DNA of 64,000 bases. Source: Bog-473 sp963704355. Its GTDB lineage: Bacteria; Actinomycetota; Acidimicrobiia; Acidimicrobiales; RAAP-2. Below, in pieces: positions 8,164 to 17,163 of this stretch (position 1 is the first letter of the stretch; each line of letters opens with the position of its first letter). Both the position numbers and the translations under genes were made by a program. Where the stretch lies: NCBI GenBank assembly GCA_963704355.1, contig OY969891.1, forward strand, positions 3,348,001 to 3,412,000. Direction: 5' to 3'. The notes under the pieces are model-generated. The model was not told the origin of the DNA and made no database searches. It was given only the letters and a program-made list of their open reading frames with translations.

Positions 8164-9449
8164 GCGTAGATCATCGACCGCATCGTCTCCAGCGTGACCC
8201 CGGCGTGCACCGCCAACGCCAGGTGGCTCAACACCTCGCCCCCGTAGGGGCCCATCGCGGTGGCGCCGACGAGCACACCGTCCCGGGCCACCAGCTTCAC
8301 GAAGCCCTCGCCGCGGTGGATCCAGCCGCGGGTCGACGCCGCGATGGAGTCCATGAGCACGGTCACCGCACCGCCCCCCTGCCTCGCCTGCGCCTCGGTC
8401 AGGCCCACCGAACCGATTTCGGGATCGGTGAACGTCACCCGGGGCACCGCCCGATAGTCGGCCTCGGGCAGCGGGGAGCCCAGGATGTCCGCCACGCACA
8501 ACCGGGCCTGGTACACCGCGACGTGCGTGAAGGCGCCCTTCCCGGTGACGTCGCCCACGGCCCAGACACCGGGCGCGACGCGCATGCGGCTGTCGACCGG
8601 GAGGCTGGGCGCCGCTTCGTCGAGCCCGAGCGCACCCACCCCGAGCGCCCGCAGGTCGCTGCGGCGGCCGGTCGCCACCAGCATCCGAGCCGCGCTGCGC
8701 GCGGTGCCATCGGACAGGTGGACGGTGACTCCGGTCACCCCCGAGGGCTCGACGCGCTCGACCGCGATGCCTGTCTGCACGACCACGCCCTCACGGCGCA
8801 ACAGCTCGGTGATGAGTGCGGATGCCTCCGGCTCCTCGGCTCCCGCCAGGCGTTCGCTGGCCTCGATGATCGTCACCGCGGCGCCGAAGCGGCGCATGAC
8901 CTGGCCGAGCTCGAGCCCCACGGCACCACCGCCGATGACGAGGAGGGACGACGGCACGGCCTCCACCGCGATCAGGTCGCGGTTGGTCCAATGGGGAACG
9001 TCCTCGAACATCGGCGGGACCCAGGCCCGTTGGCCGGTGGCCAGCACCAGCGCGCGCCGGGCCGCAACCGACTCCCCGCCCACTTCCACGGTCGACCCAC
9101 CGGTCAGTCGGGCCCGGCCGCGCACGTAGCGGCCGCCCTTGGCCCGGAGCCGCTCGATCGCGACGAGGTCGTCCCACGAGTCCGTGGCCTCGACCCGGAT
9201 GCGGCGGGCGACGAGTGACCAATCGGGCGTCACGACCGAGGTCCCGCCCAGGTCCGGGATGCGCCGGCCCTCGGCCAACACGTCGGCCGCCCGGACCATC
9301 ATCTTCGAAGGGATGCACCCCCAGTACGGGCACTCCCCGCCCACGAGCTCGGCCTCGATGCCCACGACGTCGAGCCCCGCACTCGCCAGGTCGCCTGCGA
9401 CCAGTTCTCCCCCCGGGCCGAGGCCGACGACGACGACATCGGCCTCCAC
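8085..9449 (-). CDS. FAD-dependent pyridine nucleotide-disulfide oxidoreductase
   Basis: The 454-residue class I disulfide reductase has the FAD site VVVGLGPGGE at the N-terminus, the redox-active pair in GGECPYWGCIPSK, an NAD(P)-binding GGGAVGLELG, and a second FAD motif VWAVGDVTG. It belongs with dihydrolipoamide dehydrogenase, mercuric reductase and similar enzymes. The C-terminal dimer-interface motif usually reads HAHPT; here it is YAYPTFHRA, so the catalytic His-Glu pair is not conventional and the acceptor may differ. It runs towards the hydrolase and overlaps it by 79 bp. Confidence 0.85.
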   Translation of the reverse strand: MEADVVVVGLGPGGELVAGDLASAGLDVVGIEAELVGGECPYWGCIPSKMMVRAADVLAEGRRIPDLGGTSVVTPDWSLVARRIRVEATDSWDDLVAIERLRAKGGRYVRGRARLTGGSTVEVGGESVAARRALVLATGQRAWVPPMFEDVPHWTNRDLIAVEAVPSSLLVIGGGAVGLELGQVMRRFGAAVTIIEASERLAGAEEPEASALITELLRREGVVVQTGIAVERVEPSGVTGVTVHLSDGTARSAARMLVATGRRSDLRALGVGALGLDEAAPSLPVDSRMRVAPGVWAVGDVTGKGAFTHVAVYQARLCVADILGSPLPEADYRAVPRVTFTDPEIGSVGLTEAQARQGGGAVTVLMDSIAASTRGWIHRGEGFVKLVARDGVLVGATAMGPYGGEVLSHLALAVHAGVTLETMRSMIYAYPTFHRAVDSALWSSSSSAAKMAGA

Positions 9450-9453
9450 GGAG

Positions 9454-10275
9454 TTACAGCCCGCCCCAGTTCGTGATCTGGACCGGTGCCACGATCGGCG
9501 TACCGACGACCAGCTGGATCTGGTAGTGGTTGCCGAGAGGGAGGTCGTTGGGGTTACCGGTGTACAGCTGGGCCGGCTTCCCGGGCGAGGTGAAGAACAC
9601 GGTCACCTTGCCCGTGGCCGGGCCGACCTGCGTCGTGCTGAGGGGGATGCCCCACTCGTTGAAGAACTGGCCGAGCGTGAACGACTGCGTGGTATTGGGC
9701 GACTCGATGTGGATGATCCCGTCGTACGCGTGGACGTGCAACCAATAGAAGCAGCTGCCGGTCGAGACGAACGGGCCCTCGGGGGTCTGCTCGGCCTGGA
9801 AGCCGGGGATGCCGATGCCGTAGGGGATCACCCTCGCCTTGCCGTTCACGAAGATCGTGAGGTGGGTGTGCACGTGCACCACGAGCTGCTCGCCCGCCTG
9901 GCACTGCACGCCGTCGACCGTCGAGCCGGTCGCCGTAGTAAGCAGAGTGGCCAGCTTGGGGCCCGAAGGCACCGGGATGGTCTCGGGCCCGGGCGTGCCG
10001 GCGGGAGGCTGTACCCAGTCGGCCTTCATGGAGGCGGGGATGGGCGCGAGCCCCGCGACGTGCGGGTCCTTCAGCTGCGGCGGGACGGGGCCGGTCCCGC
10101 CGCTCCCGGTCAGCTGGGTGACGATGACGACGATCACGGCGATCACCACGACGGCGCCCCCGACGCGCAGGCCGACCCGGGCGCGCTTCTTCCGCAGCTC
10201 GGCCGCCCGTTTCTCTTCGGCGCGGCGCTGGCTCTCGGCCCTGCGCTCGGCCTTCGACTTGCTCTGACTGGTCAC
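9454..10275 (-). CDS. Membrane-anchored protein of unknown function
   Basis: About 273 residues. A charged Lys/Arg/Glu-rich N-terminus (residues 5-35) is followed by one membrane helix (GGAVVVIAVIVVIVTQL), then a Pro-rich linker and an extracytoplasmic domain with a His-rich stretch (VVHVHTHLTIFVNG) and WLHVHAYDGIIHIE. The histidines suggest metal or cupin-like binding, but I do not recognise a characterised family. The GTG start at 10275 overlaps the stop of the upstream gene (GTGA) and places the helix at the N-terminus. Coupled translation ties it to the 213-residue protein upstream. Confidence 0.65.
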   Translation of the reverse strand: MTSQSKSKAERRAESQRRAEEKRAAELRKKRARVGLRVGGAVVVIAVIVVIVTQLTGSGGTGPVPPQLKDPHVAGLAPIPASMKADWVQPPAGTPGPETIPVPSGPKLATLLTTATGSTVDGVQCQAGEQLVVHVHTHLTIFVNGKARVIPYGIGIPGFQAEQTPEGPFVSTGSCFYWLHVHAYDGIIHIESPNTTQSFTLGQFFNEWGIPLSTTQVGPATGKVTVFFTSPGKPAQLYTGNPNDLPLGNHYQIQLVVGTPIVAPVQITNWGGL

Positions 10276-10913
10276 TGGGGCGTCAGCGTAGCGAACCAGT
10301 CCCAGCGAAAAGCATCGACGCGCTCGAGGGGGCCCGCCCACTCCACCTCGGAACCGTGCTCGGCGCACAGCGGCCCCAGGGAGGCGGCGGCGTGCCACAG
10401 ATCGCCGTCGACGAAGGCCACCGTGATCGTCCGCGTCCCGTCGCCGAATTGCCATGCTCCGGCCACCCCGGGGTACGCGACCAGGCGCTCGCCGTCGAGC
10501 GCGGGGCCCACGACGGTGTAGACGCCGTGCGACGGCCGGAACGGGATGGCGCCCGGTGAGACCGCGACGCGGGGGTCGGCCCAGGCGTCGACGACCTCGA
10601 ACGGACCCGAGAGGACGGCCCGCCGCTCGGTGAAGAAGCGGTCCGCCGCCCAGAGCCGTTCGGCCAGTGCGAAGAAGGGGAGCAGGACGTCCTCGTCGCG
10701 CATCAGATACAGCGTCATGTAGTGGAACGGGTCGAAGCCCGGTCCCGAGGTCGCCTCGGCCGAGCGGCAGCGGGGCGAGCGGACCCAGCGCTGGCCGAAC
10801 GTGATGCCCTCGATCGTGAATTGTTCGGGCAGGTGGTCGAGCTGGTGCCAGGCGTTGTACGCCTCGTGGGCCGACGGGTCGGTGATCTCGGTGAAGGAGA
10901 AGAAGCCGAGCAC
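10272..10913 (-). CDS. Conserved hypothetical protein, dimeric alpha-beta barrel-like
   Basis: The 213-residue soluble protein opens with LGFFSFTEITDPSAHEAYN and has WHQLDHLPEQF and GITFGQRWVRSP, the look of ferredoxin-like (EthD/dimeric alpha-beta barrel) proteins of actinobacteria. No catalytic motif stands out. It is coupled by a 4-bp overlap to the membrane protein downstream and diverges from the CoA-transferase gene across 44 bp. Confidence 0.55.
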   Translation of the reverse strand: MLGFFSFTEITDPSAHEAYNAWHQLDHLPEQFTIEGITFGQRWVRSPRCRSAEATSGPGFDPFHYMTLYLMRDEDVLLPFFALAERLWAADRFFTERRAVLSGPFEVVDAWADPRVAVSPGAIPFRPSHGVYTVVGPALDGERLVAYPGVAGAWQFGDGTRTITVAFVDGDLWHAAASLGPLCAEHGSEVEWAGPLERVDAFRWDWFATLTPQ

Positions 10914-10957
10914 CGGATGAGGGTATCCGTCAGGCGGAATGCAAGACTCGGCGCCCG

Positions 10958-12007
10958 ATGACCACGGCCCTCCTCTCCGGCCTGCGGGTGCTGGACCTGA
11001 GCATCTGGCGCCCCGGGCCCTACGCCACGTCGCTCCTGGTCGCGTTGGGCGCCGACGTGCTCAAGATCGAACCACCCGGCGGTGACCCGATGCGGCACTA
11101 CGCCGGCCTCTTCGAGCCGATCAACGCCGGCAAGCGCAGCACGGTGCTCGACCTCAAGGACGGTGACGACAGCGCGCGGGCGTTGGAGCTGGCCACCGAG
11201 GCCGACGTGCTGGTCGAGGGCTTCCGGCCCGGCGTCATGGCCCGGCTCGGCCTGGACCACGTCGCGGTGCGTGCCCTCAACCCGGCCCTCGTCTACTGCT
11301 CCATCTCGGGCTACGGGCAGGACGACCCCCGGGCCGGCCTGCCCGGACACGACGTCAACTACCAGGCCTGGGCGGGGGCGCTGACCCCGGAGGGTGGCGC
11401 GGGCCGCACGTCGCCCCTCCCCGTGGCAGACCTGGCGGCGGGGCTGACCGCGGCGTTCGGCATCTGCGCCGCCGTGCTGGGCCGGGGGGTCACGGGCGCC
11501 GGCACGTATCTCGACATCTCCATGACCGATGTCCTGGCCACCTGGACGGGCCGCGCCGGAGGTGGGGACGGTCCTGCGGCTGGACCGGGATCGGACGCCG
11601 GCCCGGCGGACCCGGAATCGGAGGCCGTGCCGGGGTACGGCTTGTTCGCCACGGCCGACGGCGGCCAGGTCGCACTCGGCGTCGTGAACGAACAGCACTT
11701 CTGGTCCGCCCTGTGCACCGAGCTCGGTTTGGAGGAGCATGCGCACCTCGAATTCGGCGCGCGCTGCGCGCGGGGAGGCGAACTCCAGCGCGCCCTCGGG
11801 GCCGCGATCGCGGCGCGGCGGCGTGACGACGTGGTCGGGGTGCTCGTGGCCGCCAACGTCCCGGTGGCGCCGGTTCTCGACCGCGCCGGCATGCTGGCGA
11901 GCGCACCCTTCCCCGCGTTCCCGATCAGGCTGCCCCTCTCGCAGGAAGGCGGCGGGGCCCCGGCGCTCGACGAGCACCGCGGACAGGGCTTCGGAGATCG
12001 ACCGTGA
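10958..12007 (+). CDS. CaiB/BaiF family CoA-transferase
   Basis: This 349-residue family III CoA-transferase moves CoA between carboxylic acids. The N-terminus LLSGLRVLDLSIWRPGPYAT, GADVLKIEPPGGDPMR, and NAGKRSTVLDLK are family signatures. The conserved catalytic Asp is expected in VADLAAGLTAAFG, and YLDISMTDVLATW follows. It is somewhat shorter than the usual 380-400 residues. Neighbouring acyl-CoA dehydrogenase genes suggest acyl-CoA catabolism; the acid substrate is unknown. Confidence 0.87.
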   Translation: MTTALLSGLRVLDLSIWRPGPYATSLLVALGADVLKIEPPGGDPMRHYAGLFEPINAGKRSTVLDLKDGDDSARALELATEADVLVEGFRPGVMARLGLDHVAVRALNPALVYCSISGYGQDDPRAGLPGHDVNYQAWAGALTPEGGAGRTSPLPVADLAAGLTAAFGICAAVLGRGVTGAGTYLDISMTDVLATWTGRAGGGDGPAAGPGSDAGPADPESEAVPGYGLFATADGGQVALGVVNEQHFWSALCTELGLEEHAHLEFGARCARGGELQRALGAAIAARRRDDVVGVLVAANVPVAPVLDRAGMLASAPFPAFPIRLPLSQEGGGAPALDEHRGQGFGDRP

Positions 12008-12059
12008 CGCCCCCCTCGCACCCGGTGCGCCGTGAGCGTGCGGCCGCCGCACCGGCACC

Positions 12060-12548
12060 ATGACCCAGGTCTCCGACCTGCTGGCCGCCAATCGGGGCTA
12101 CGCCGCCGCCCGGGCCCACGTGGCCGACCCGCGCCCCAGCCGGCACCTGGCCGTGGTCACCTGCATGGACGCCCGCATCGACGTGTTCGCCGCCCTCGGC
12201 CTGCACCTGGGCGAGGCCCACGTGATCCGCAACGCCGGGGGGCGGGTCACCGACGACGTGCTGCGCAGCCTGGCGCTCTCGAGCGGCGTGCTCGGCGTGG
12301 ACACGGTCGTGGTCATGCAGCACACCGGGTGCGGGCTCGCCGGCGTCAGCGACGCCGAGCTGCGCGCGCTGACCGGTGCGGACCTGGGATTCTTCCCGAT
12401 CGACGACCACGCCGAGGCCCTGCGCGAGGACGTCGAGCTGCTGGCCGGCACGCCCTTCCTGACCCGGCTGCGACTGATCGCCGGCCTCGTCTACGACGTG
12501 GAGAGCGGAGAGCTCGAGGACGTCATCCGTTGGGAGCGCCCGGACTGA
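12060..12548 (+). CDS. Beta-class carbonic anhydrase
   Basis: This 162-residue beta-carbonic anhydrase hydrates CO2 to bicarbonate. Zinc ligands are Cys35 (VTCMDAR), His88 and Cys91 (QHTGCG); Asp37-Arg39 form the catalytic dyad. Length fits the short bacterial subgroup found in mycobacteria and relatives. It follows the CoA-transferase by 52 bp on the same strand and may be cotranscribed. Confidence 0.9.
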   Translation: MTQVSDLLAANRGYAAARAHVADPRPSRHLAVVTCMDARIDVFAALGLHLGEAHVIRNAGGRVTDDVLRSLALSSGVLGVDTVVVMQHTGCGLAGVSDAELRALTGADLGFFPIDDHAEALREDVELLAGTPFLTRLRLIAGLVYDVESGELEDVIRWERPD

Positions 12549-12720
12549 GGAGGTCGTCGCGGTCGGCACGCTCGCGTCGGCGACGTGCCCCGCGACAGGC
12601 GGGATGTCTGGTTCGGGGCTAGCTTTGCGCAGGTCAACGCCTACGCGGACGGCGCCCGATCCACCGTGGTGAACCCAGACGTGTTGGCACACGCTCGTCG
12701 CCGACCCTAAGGAGTCACCC

Positions 12721-14238
12721 ATGCCGGCCCAGGACAGCGCCCGCCCCCTCTCGGATCGCGGCACCCGTCGACTGGCCCGGCGGCGGCGCCTCCTCATGGC
12801 GCTGATGGGCGGCCTCGCCCTGCTGCCAGGACTCCTCGCCGTCGCACCCGGCACCGCGGCGGCGGCGTATCCGGACAACCCGGCCCAACCGGTCAACTTC
12901 GGCGACGCCGGCTTCTACGGGCCCGCGGGAGGGCTGCAGCTGAACGCACCCGCGGTCGGCTTGGCGTCGACCGCCGACGGCAAGGGTTACTGGATGGTGG
13001 CGTCGGACGGGGGCATCTTCAACTACGGGGATGCAAGCTTCTTCGGCTCTGCCGGCGCGATCGCGCTGAACGAACCGATCGTCGGCATGGCCGCGACCCC
13101 CGACGGCGGCGGCTACTGGCTCGTGGCGTCCGACGGGGGCATTTTCAGCTACGGCGACGCGCGGTTCTACGGCTCGACCGGCGGCATCCACCTCAACCAG
13201 CCGGTCGTGGGCATGGCGGCGACCGCCGACGGCAAGGGGTATTGGCTCGTCGCCGCCGACGGCGGGATCTTCTCGTACGGCGACGCGGTGTTCCACGGAT
13301 CGACCGGGGCGATCCATCTGAACCAGCCGGTCGTGGGCATGGCCGCGACCCCCGGCGGCGGCGGCTACTGGCTGGTCGCGCGCGACGGCGGCATCTTCAA
13401 CTACGGGACCGCGCCGTTCCTCGGATCGATGGGCGGCACGCCGCTCAACGCGCCGATCGTCGGGATGGCGGGCTCGGGCGCCGGGTACTGGATGGCGGCG
13501 GCCGACGGCGGGGTCTTCAACTTCGGCACGCCCTTCCTCGGCTCGATGGGCGGGCAGTCCAACGCGAACCCCGTGCGCGCCATCGCGGCAACGCCCGACG
13601 GTGGCGGGTACTGGCTGCTCCCCAGCACTCCACCACCGCTGCCGCCCACGGTCGGGCCGGGTGCGACCGGCGCCGCCGTCTCGACACTGCAGCAGCAACT
13701 CCTCGCGCACGGCTATTGGGTGGACACAACGGGCGCCTCGTTCGACGACAGCACGGAGCAAGCGGTATGGGCCCTGCAAAAGGCCGCCGGGCTCGCGACC
13801 GACGGCGTCGTCGGACCTTCGACGTGGGCGGCGCTGCAGGCGGGCGCGGTCCCCCACCCGCGCAGCACGTCGGGCTACGTGATCGAGATCGATCTGGCGG
13901 ACGACCTGTTGATGGTCGTCAACAACGGGCATCTCGAGTGGACGCTCAACACGTCGACCGGCGGCGGCTACACCTACACCGAGGACGGCTCGACTTCCGT
14001 CGCCGACACGCCGACGGGGACGTTCCAGACCTTCCGGGAGGTGGACGGCTTGGTCACCGACTCCCTGGGCTCCCTGTGGATGCCCAAGTTCTTCTACGAG
14101 GGATTCGCCATCCACGGCGACACCGAGGTGCCGCCGGTGCCGGTCTCCCACGGCTGTGCCCGGGTCAGCAACGAGGCCATCGAATGGATCTGGGCGAACA
14201 ACATCGACCCGATCGGGACGACGGTCTGGGTCTACTGA
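12721..14238 (+). CDS. Secreted L,D-transpeptidase with N-terminal sensor-like repeats and peptidoglycan-binding domain
   Basis: 505 residues. A signal peptide (about 1-48, RRRLLMALMGGLALLPGLLA) precedes six or so copies of a roughly 39-residue repeat built around GYWLVASDGGIFSYGDA (about residues 60-300). A PG-binding-1 domain follows (310-375, LQQQLLAHGYWVDTTG), then a YkuD L,D-transpeptidase domain (386-505). Catalytic residues are His465 (IHGD) and Cys479 in SHGCARVS. The enzyme would make 3-3 cross-links or attach proteins to peptidoglycan outside the membrane. AAGGAG sits 7 bases before the ATG. The repeat array probably forms a beta-propeller-like surface domain, which is unusual on this enzyme. 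Confidence 0.88.
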   Translation: MPAQDSARPLSDRGTRRLARRRRLLMALMGGLALLPGLLAVAPGTAAAAYPDNPAQPVNFGDAGFYGPAGGLQLNAPAVGLASTADGKGYWMVASDGGIFNYGDASFFGSAGAIALNEPIVGMAATPDGGGYWLVASDGGIFSYGDARFYGSTGGIHLNQPVVGMAATADGKGYWLVAADGGIFSYGDAVFHGSTGAIHLNQPVVGMAATPGGGGYWLVARDGGIFNYGTAPFLGSMGGTPLNAPIVGMAGSGAGYWMAAADGGVFNFGTPFLGSMGGQSNANPVRAIAATPDGGGYWLLPSTPPPLPPTVGPGATGAAVSTLQQQLLAHGYWVDTTGASFDDSTEQAVWALQKAAGLATDGVVGPSTWAALQAGAVPHPRSTSGYVIEIDLADDLLMVVNNGHLEWTLNTSTGGGYTYTEDGSTSVADTPTGTFQTFREVDGLVTDSLGSLWMPKFFYEGFAIHGDTEVPPVPVSHGCARVSNEAIEWIWANNIDPIGTTVWVY

Positions 14239-14244
14239 CCCCAC

Positions 14245-14277
14245 AGCGCGCCCGCCGTCCTGACGGTGCGGCGCGCC
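14245..14277. terminator. GC-rich hairpin after L,D-transpeptidase gene
   Basis: GCGCGCC and CCGTC pair with GACGG and GGCGCGC around a short CT loop, with small bulges. It starts 7 bases after the stop. No U-tract. Confidence 0.45.
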
Positions 14278-14605
14278 TGGCCAGGGTTGCAACCCCGCAG
14301 ACCCCGGGTGAGACCAGGGTCTGACACGGGTGCCGCGCGCGGCGCGCCGGCGCGACGCTGAACGTAGGACGCAAAGACGTCGTTGCGAGGGCCGCGTCAC
14401 CCAGGAGGTGCAACCTTGTCCCACATCATCGTCGGAGACGAGATCGCCGTGGTCGGGGGATCCGAAGCCGAACCACCAGGCTTGCCGGGCTCGAACCCCT
14501 CACCACGGTGCGAGCGGGCGTGCTCGACCGCTACGGCGTACGGGTGCCCGGATCGGGGCTCCGCAGCACACCACGCAGGACACCCAAACAGCGAGAGGAG
14601 GACCC
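14278..14605. other. Intergenic stretch without recognised gene
   Basis: About 330 bases with no convincing coding frame. It contains GGACGCAAAG near 14370, which resembles part of a cyclic-di-GMP riboswitch, but the partner stem is absent. The last 15 bases hold the strong ribosome site (GAGAGGAGG, 14593-14601) of the next gene. Confidence 0.4.
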
Positions 14606-15052
14606 ATGAAGAGCAAGGTCGTCGAGAACGGGGACCTGGTGACCTATGTCGTCGTGTGCGACACCGGCGACGAGGCGGTGGCGGCGCTCAACCAGTTCGC
14701 CCGGTCGGAACACCTGGAGGCCGCGCAGATCAGCGCAGTCGGTGCCTTCCAGCGCGCCACGGTGGGCTGGCTGGACCCCGACGCGAAGGTCTACCGGCCC
14801 ATTGAGGTGAACGAGCAGTGCGAGGTGCTCTCGCTGTTGGGCGACGTGGCCCTCGGCGACGACGGGCCCATCGTGCACGTGCACGTGGTGCTCGGATTGC
14901 GGGACGGGACGACGCGGGGAGGCCACCTGCTCTCTGGGGTGGTGCGTCCGACTCTGGAGGTCGTGGTCACCGAGCCGCCGGCCATGTTGCGCAAGGTGCT
15001 GCGCCCCGACATCGGGATCGCGCTGATCGACCTCGACCGGTCGGTGGCCTGA
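14606..15052 (+). CDS. PPC domain (DUF296) DNA-binding-like protein
   Basis: The 148-residue protein has the PPC/DUF296 fold: LVTYVVVCDTGDEAVAALNQF, ISAVGAFQRATVGWLD, and IVHVHVVLGLRDGTTRGGHL, in which the conserved histidines bind metal in structural relatives. In bacteria it stands alone as a trimeric protein of uncertain role; in plants it pairs with AT-hooks. The ATG at 14606 is chosen because GAGAGGAGG lies 5 bases upstream. Confidence 0.78.
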   Translation: MKSKVVENGDLVTYVVVCDTGDEAVAALNQFARSEHLEAAQISAVGAFQRATVGWLDPDAKVYRPIEVNEQCEVLSLLGDVALGDDGPIVHVHVVLGLRDGTTRGGHLLSGVVRPTLEVVVTEPPAMLRKVLRPDIGIALIDLDRSVA

Positions 15053-15054
15053 CG

Positions 15055-15075
15055 CCCGACACCCAGGACGTCGGG
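15055..15075. terminator. Short hairpin between convergent genes
   Basis: CCCGAC and GTCGGG pair around a 9-base loop between the PPC gene and glnA, which converge with only 32 bp between stops. Confidence 0.4.
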
Positions 15076-15084
15076 AGCTCTAGC

Positions 15085-16509
15085 CTAGATGTCGTAGTAG
15101 AGCATGAACTCCCATGGGTGCGGACGCAGCCGCACCGGGTCGATCTCGCACGTGCGCTTGTAGTCGACCCACGTCTCGATCAGGTCATCGGTGAAGACGC
15201 CGCCGGCCTTGAGGTAGTCGTGGTCCTCTTCGAGGCAGGACAACGCCTCTTCGAGCGAGGCGGGGACGTGGCGGATCTTGGCCAGCTCGTGGGGCGGCAG
15301 GTCGAAGAGGTCCTCGTCGAGGGGAGCAGGCGGCTCGACCTTGTTGGCCACCCCGTCGAGGCCGGCCATGAGGATGGCCGAGAAGGTGAGGTAGGGGTTG
15401 GACGACGGGTCCGGGCACCTGAACTCCACGCGCTTGGCCTTCGGGCTGGGCGAGTACACGGGGATGCGGCAGGCGGCCGAGCGGTTGCGCTGGGAGTACA
15501 CCAGATTCACCGGTGCCTCAAAACCGGGTACGAGGCGTTTGTAGGAGTTGGTGGTCGGCGCAGCGAACGCGAGCACTGACGGTGCGTGCTTGAGGATGCC
15601 GCCGATGTACCACCGCCCGACGTCGGAGAGGTTGGCGTAGGTGCCGTCCTGGTGGAACAGCGGCTCGCCGCCGTTCCACAGGGACGAGTGCACGTGCATG
15701 CCCGACCCATTGTCGTCGAAGAGCGGCTTGGGCATGAAGGTGACGGTCTTTCCGACCTGGTTCGCCACGTTCTTGACCACGTACTTGTAGAGCATCAGCT
15801 TGTCGGCCATCTTCAACAGCGTGTCGAAGCGCATGTCGATCTCGGCCTGACCGGCTGTGCCGACCTCGTGGTGCTGCACCTCGATCTCGATGCCGACGCT
15901 TTCCATGGTCAGGATCATCTCGGACCGGAGGTCCTGGTAGTGGTCCATCGGGGGGACCGGGAAGTAGCCCTCCTTGTAGCGCGGCTTGTGGCCGAGGTTC
16001 GGCCCCTCGTCCGCAGCCGAGTTCCAGATACCCTCCACCGAGTCGACGCGGTACGACGCCGAGTGCTCGTCTTGATGGAAACGCACGTCGTCGAAGATGA
16101 AGAACTCAGCCTCCGGGCCGAAGTACGAGGTGTCCGCGATGCCCGAGGACCTCACGTAGCCCTCCGCCTTGCGCGCCACGTGCCTAGGGTCGCGGCTGTA
16201 CGCGTCGAGCGTCAGGGGGTCGTGGACGAAGCAGTTCAGGTTGAGCGTCTTGTGCTGACGGAACGGATCGATGACGGCGGTGTTCGGGTCGGGCAGCAGG
16301 ATCATGTCCGACTCGTGGATCTGCTGGAAGCCCCGGATGGAGGAGCCGTCGAACCCGTAGCCCTCGCTGAACCCGTCCTCCGTCAGCCCGTGGACCGGGA
16401 TCGAGAAGTGCTGCATGAGCCCGGGAAGGTCGCAGAACCGGAGATCCACCAGTTCGATCCCCTCATCCTTGGCGAGGCGGACGACCTCGGCTGGGCTGCG
16501 CTCTTGCAT
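15085..16509 (-). CDS. glnA: Glutamine synthetase, type I
   Basis: The 474-residue enzyme makes glutamine from glutamate, ammonia and ATP. Family marks include GYGFDGSSIRGF (51-61), FGPEAEFFIFDD, NGSGMHVHSSLW (267-278) and RNRSAACRIP. Length fits the dodecameric GSI. In GSI-beta the adenylylated residue is the Tyr of the LYDLPP loop; here it reads LFDLPP with Phe at 402, so GlnE-type covalent control should be impossible. No GlnR-like box is obvious upstream, though a 10-bp palindrome (GATACGTATC, 16579-16588) lies about 70 bp before the start. Confidence 0.93.
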   Translation of the reverse strand: MQERSPAEVVRLAKDEGIELVDLRFCDLPGLMQHFSIPVHGLTEDGFSEGYGFDGSSIRGFQQIHESDMILLPDPNTAVIDPFRQHKTLNLNCFVHDPLTLDAYSRDPRHVARKAEGYVRSSGIADTSYFGPEAEFFIFDDVRFHQDEHSASYRVDSVEGIWNSAADEGPNLGHKPRYKEGYFPVPPMDHYQDLRSEMILTMESVGIEIEVQHHEVGTAGQAEIDMRFDTLLKMADKLMLYKYVVKNVANQVGKTVTFMPKPLFDDNGSGMHVHSSLWNGGEPLFHQDGTYANLSDVGRWYIGGILKHAPSVLAFAAPTTNSYKRLVPGFEAPVNLVYSQRNRSAACRIPVYSPSPKAKRVEFRCPDPSSNPYLTFSAILMAGLDGVANKVEPPAPLDEDLFDLPPHELAKIRHVPASLEEALSCLEEDHDYLKAGGVFTDDLIETWVDYKRTCEIDPVRLRPHPWEFMLYYDI

Positions 16510-16657
16510 GTGGACGTCTCCTCTGCGCTCTGCTCGATCGGCCGCCCTGCCGCCGCCCGAGGCCTATGAGGGTCGCGAGATACGTATCACAGGGCCCATT
16601 CCGTGTGCGCTGCAAATGCGCAGCTGGGAGGCCGAGTTCATCAAGTCTTCACAATGA

Positions 16658-17047
16658 CTCTCCACGTCCGAACGGGAGTTCATGGCGCGCCAAGCGGGCC
16701 AGCTGCTGCGTGGCGCCGGCGCGACGAAGGTCATCCGGATGGACTGGCCGCCGCTCATCCTCCACGTGCAGTCGACCATGCGCATGGGAACCTCCGACGC
16801 GGACTCGGTCCTCGACGAGAACGCGAAGGCACGGTTCGTCGACGGGCTCTACATCGCCGACAACTCGGCGTTGGCGACGGCGCTCGGTGGACCCAACCCC
16901 ACCGTGACCTGCCAGGCCCTGGCCACGAGGACCGCCGAGACGATCCTGGTGAACGAGTTCGGCGGGTCACCCTTCGTCGCCACGGGATCGCCCACCGTCT
17001 CGACCGATCCGTCCATCACCGCTGCGCTGGCGTCGGTCGGGCTCTGA
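16658..17047 (+). pseudogene. GMC oxidoreductase C-terminal remnant
   Basis: The frame reads the C-terminal domain of a glucose-methanol-choline flavoprotein: VQSTMRMGTSDADSVLDEN, LYIADNSALATALGG, PNPTVTCQALATRTAE. About 120 residues are left; the FAD domain and most of the substrate domain (roughly 400 residues) are missing. An in-frame TGA at 16655 precedes the homologous part, and no ribosome site is seen before the ATG at 16682. It is interpreted as a 5'-deleted gene lying between glnA and the MBL gene. Confidence 0.75.
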
Positions 17048-17163
17048 TGACTCAAGCAGCCGGCGCCTGACCCGTGCGGCACGATCCAACCGCCTGTCTC
17101 GGTCGGGACCGGAAGTAGGGTCACTTCAGGTCGTCAGCACGGCCTGAAGAGGAGAGACGCGAC

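Noticed and set aside
14360..14420. Possible cyclic-di-GMP riboswitch (GGACGCAAAG)
   Set aside because: The second half of the motif and the first stem with CACAGGGCAAACC are absent, and the downstream gene has its own strong ribosome site.
12715..14424. 569-codon minus-strand frame across the L,D-transpeptidase
   Set aside because: Shadow of a repeat-containing gene; no motifs.
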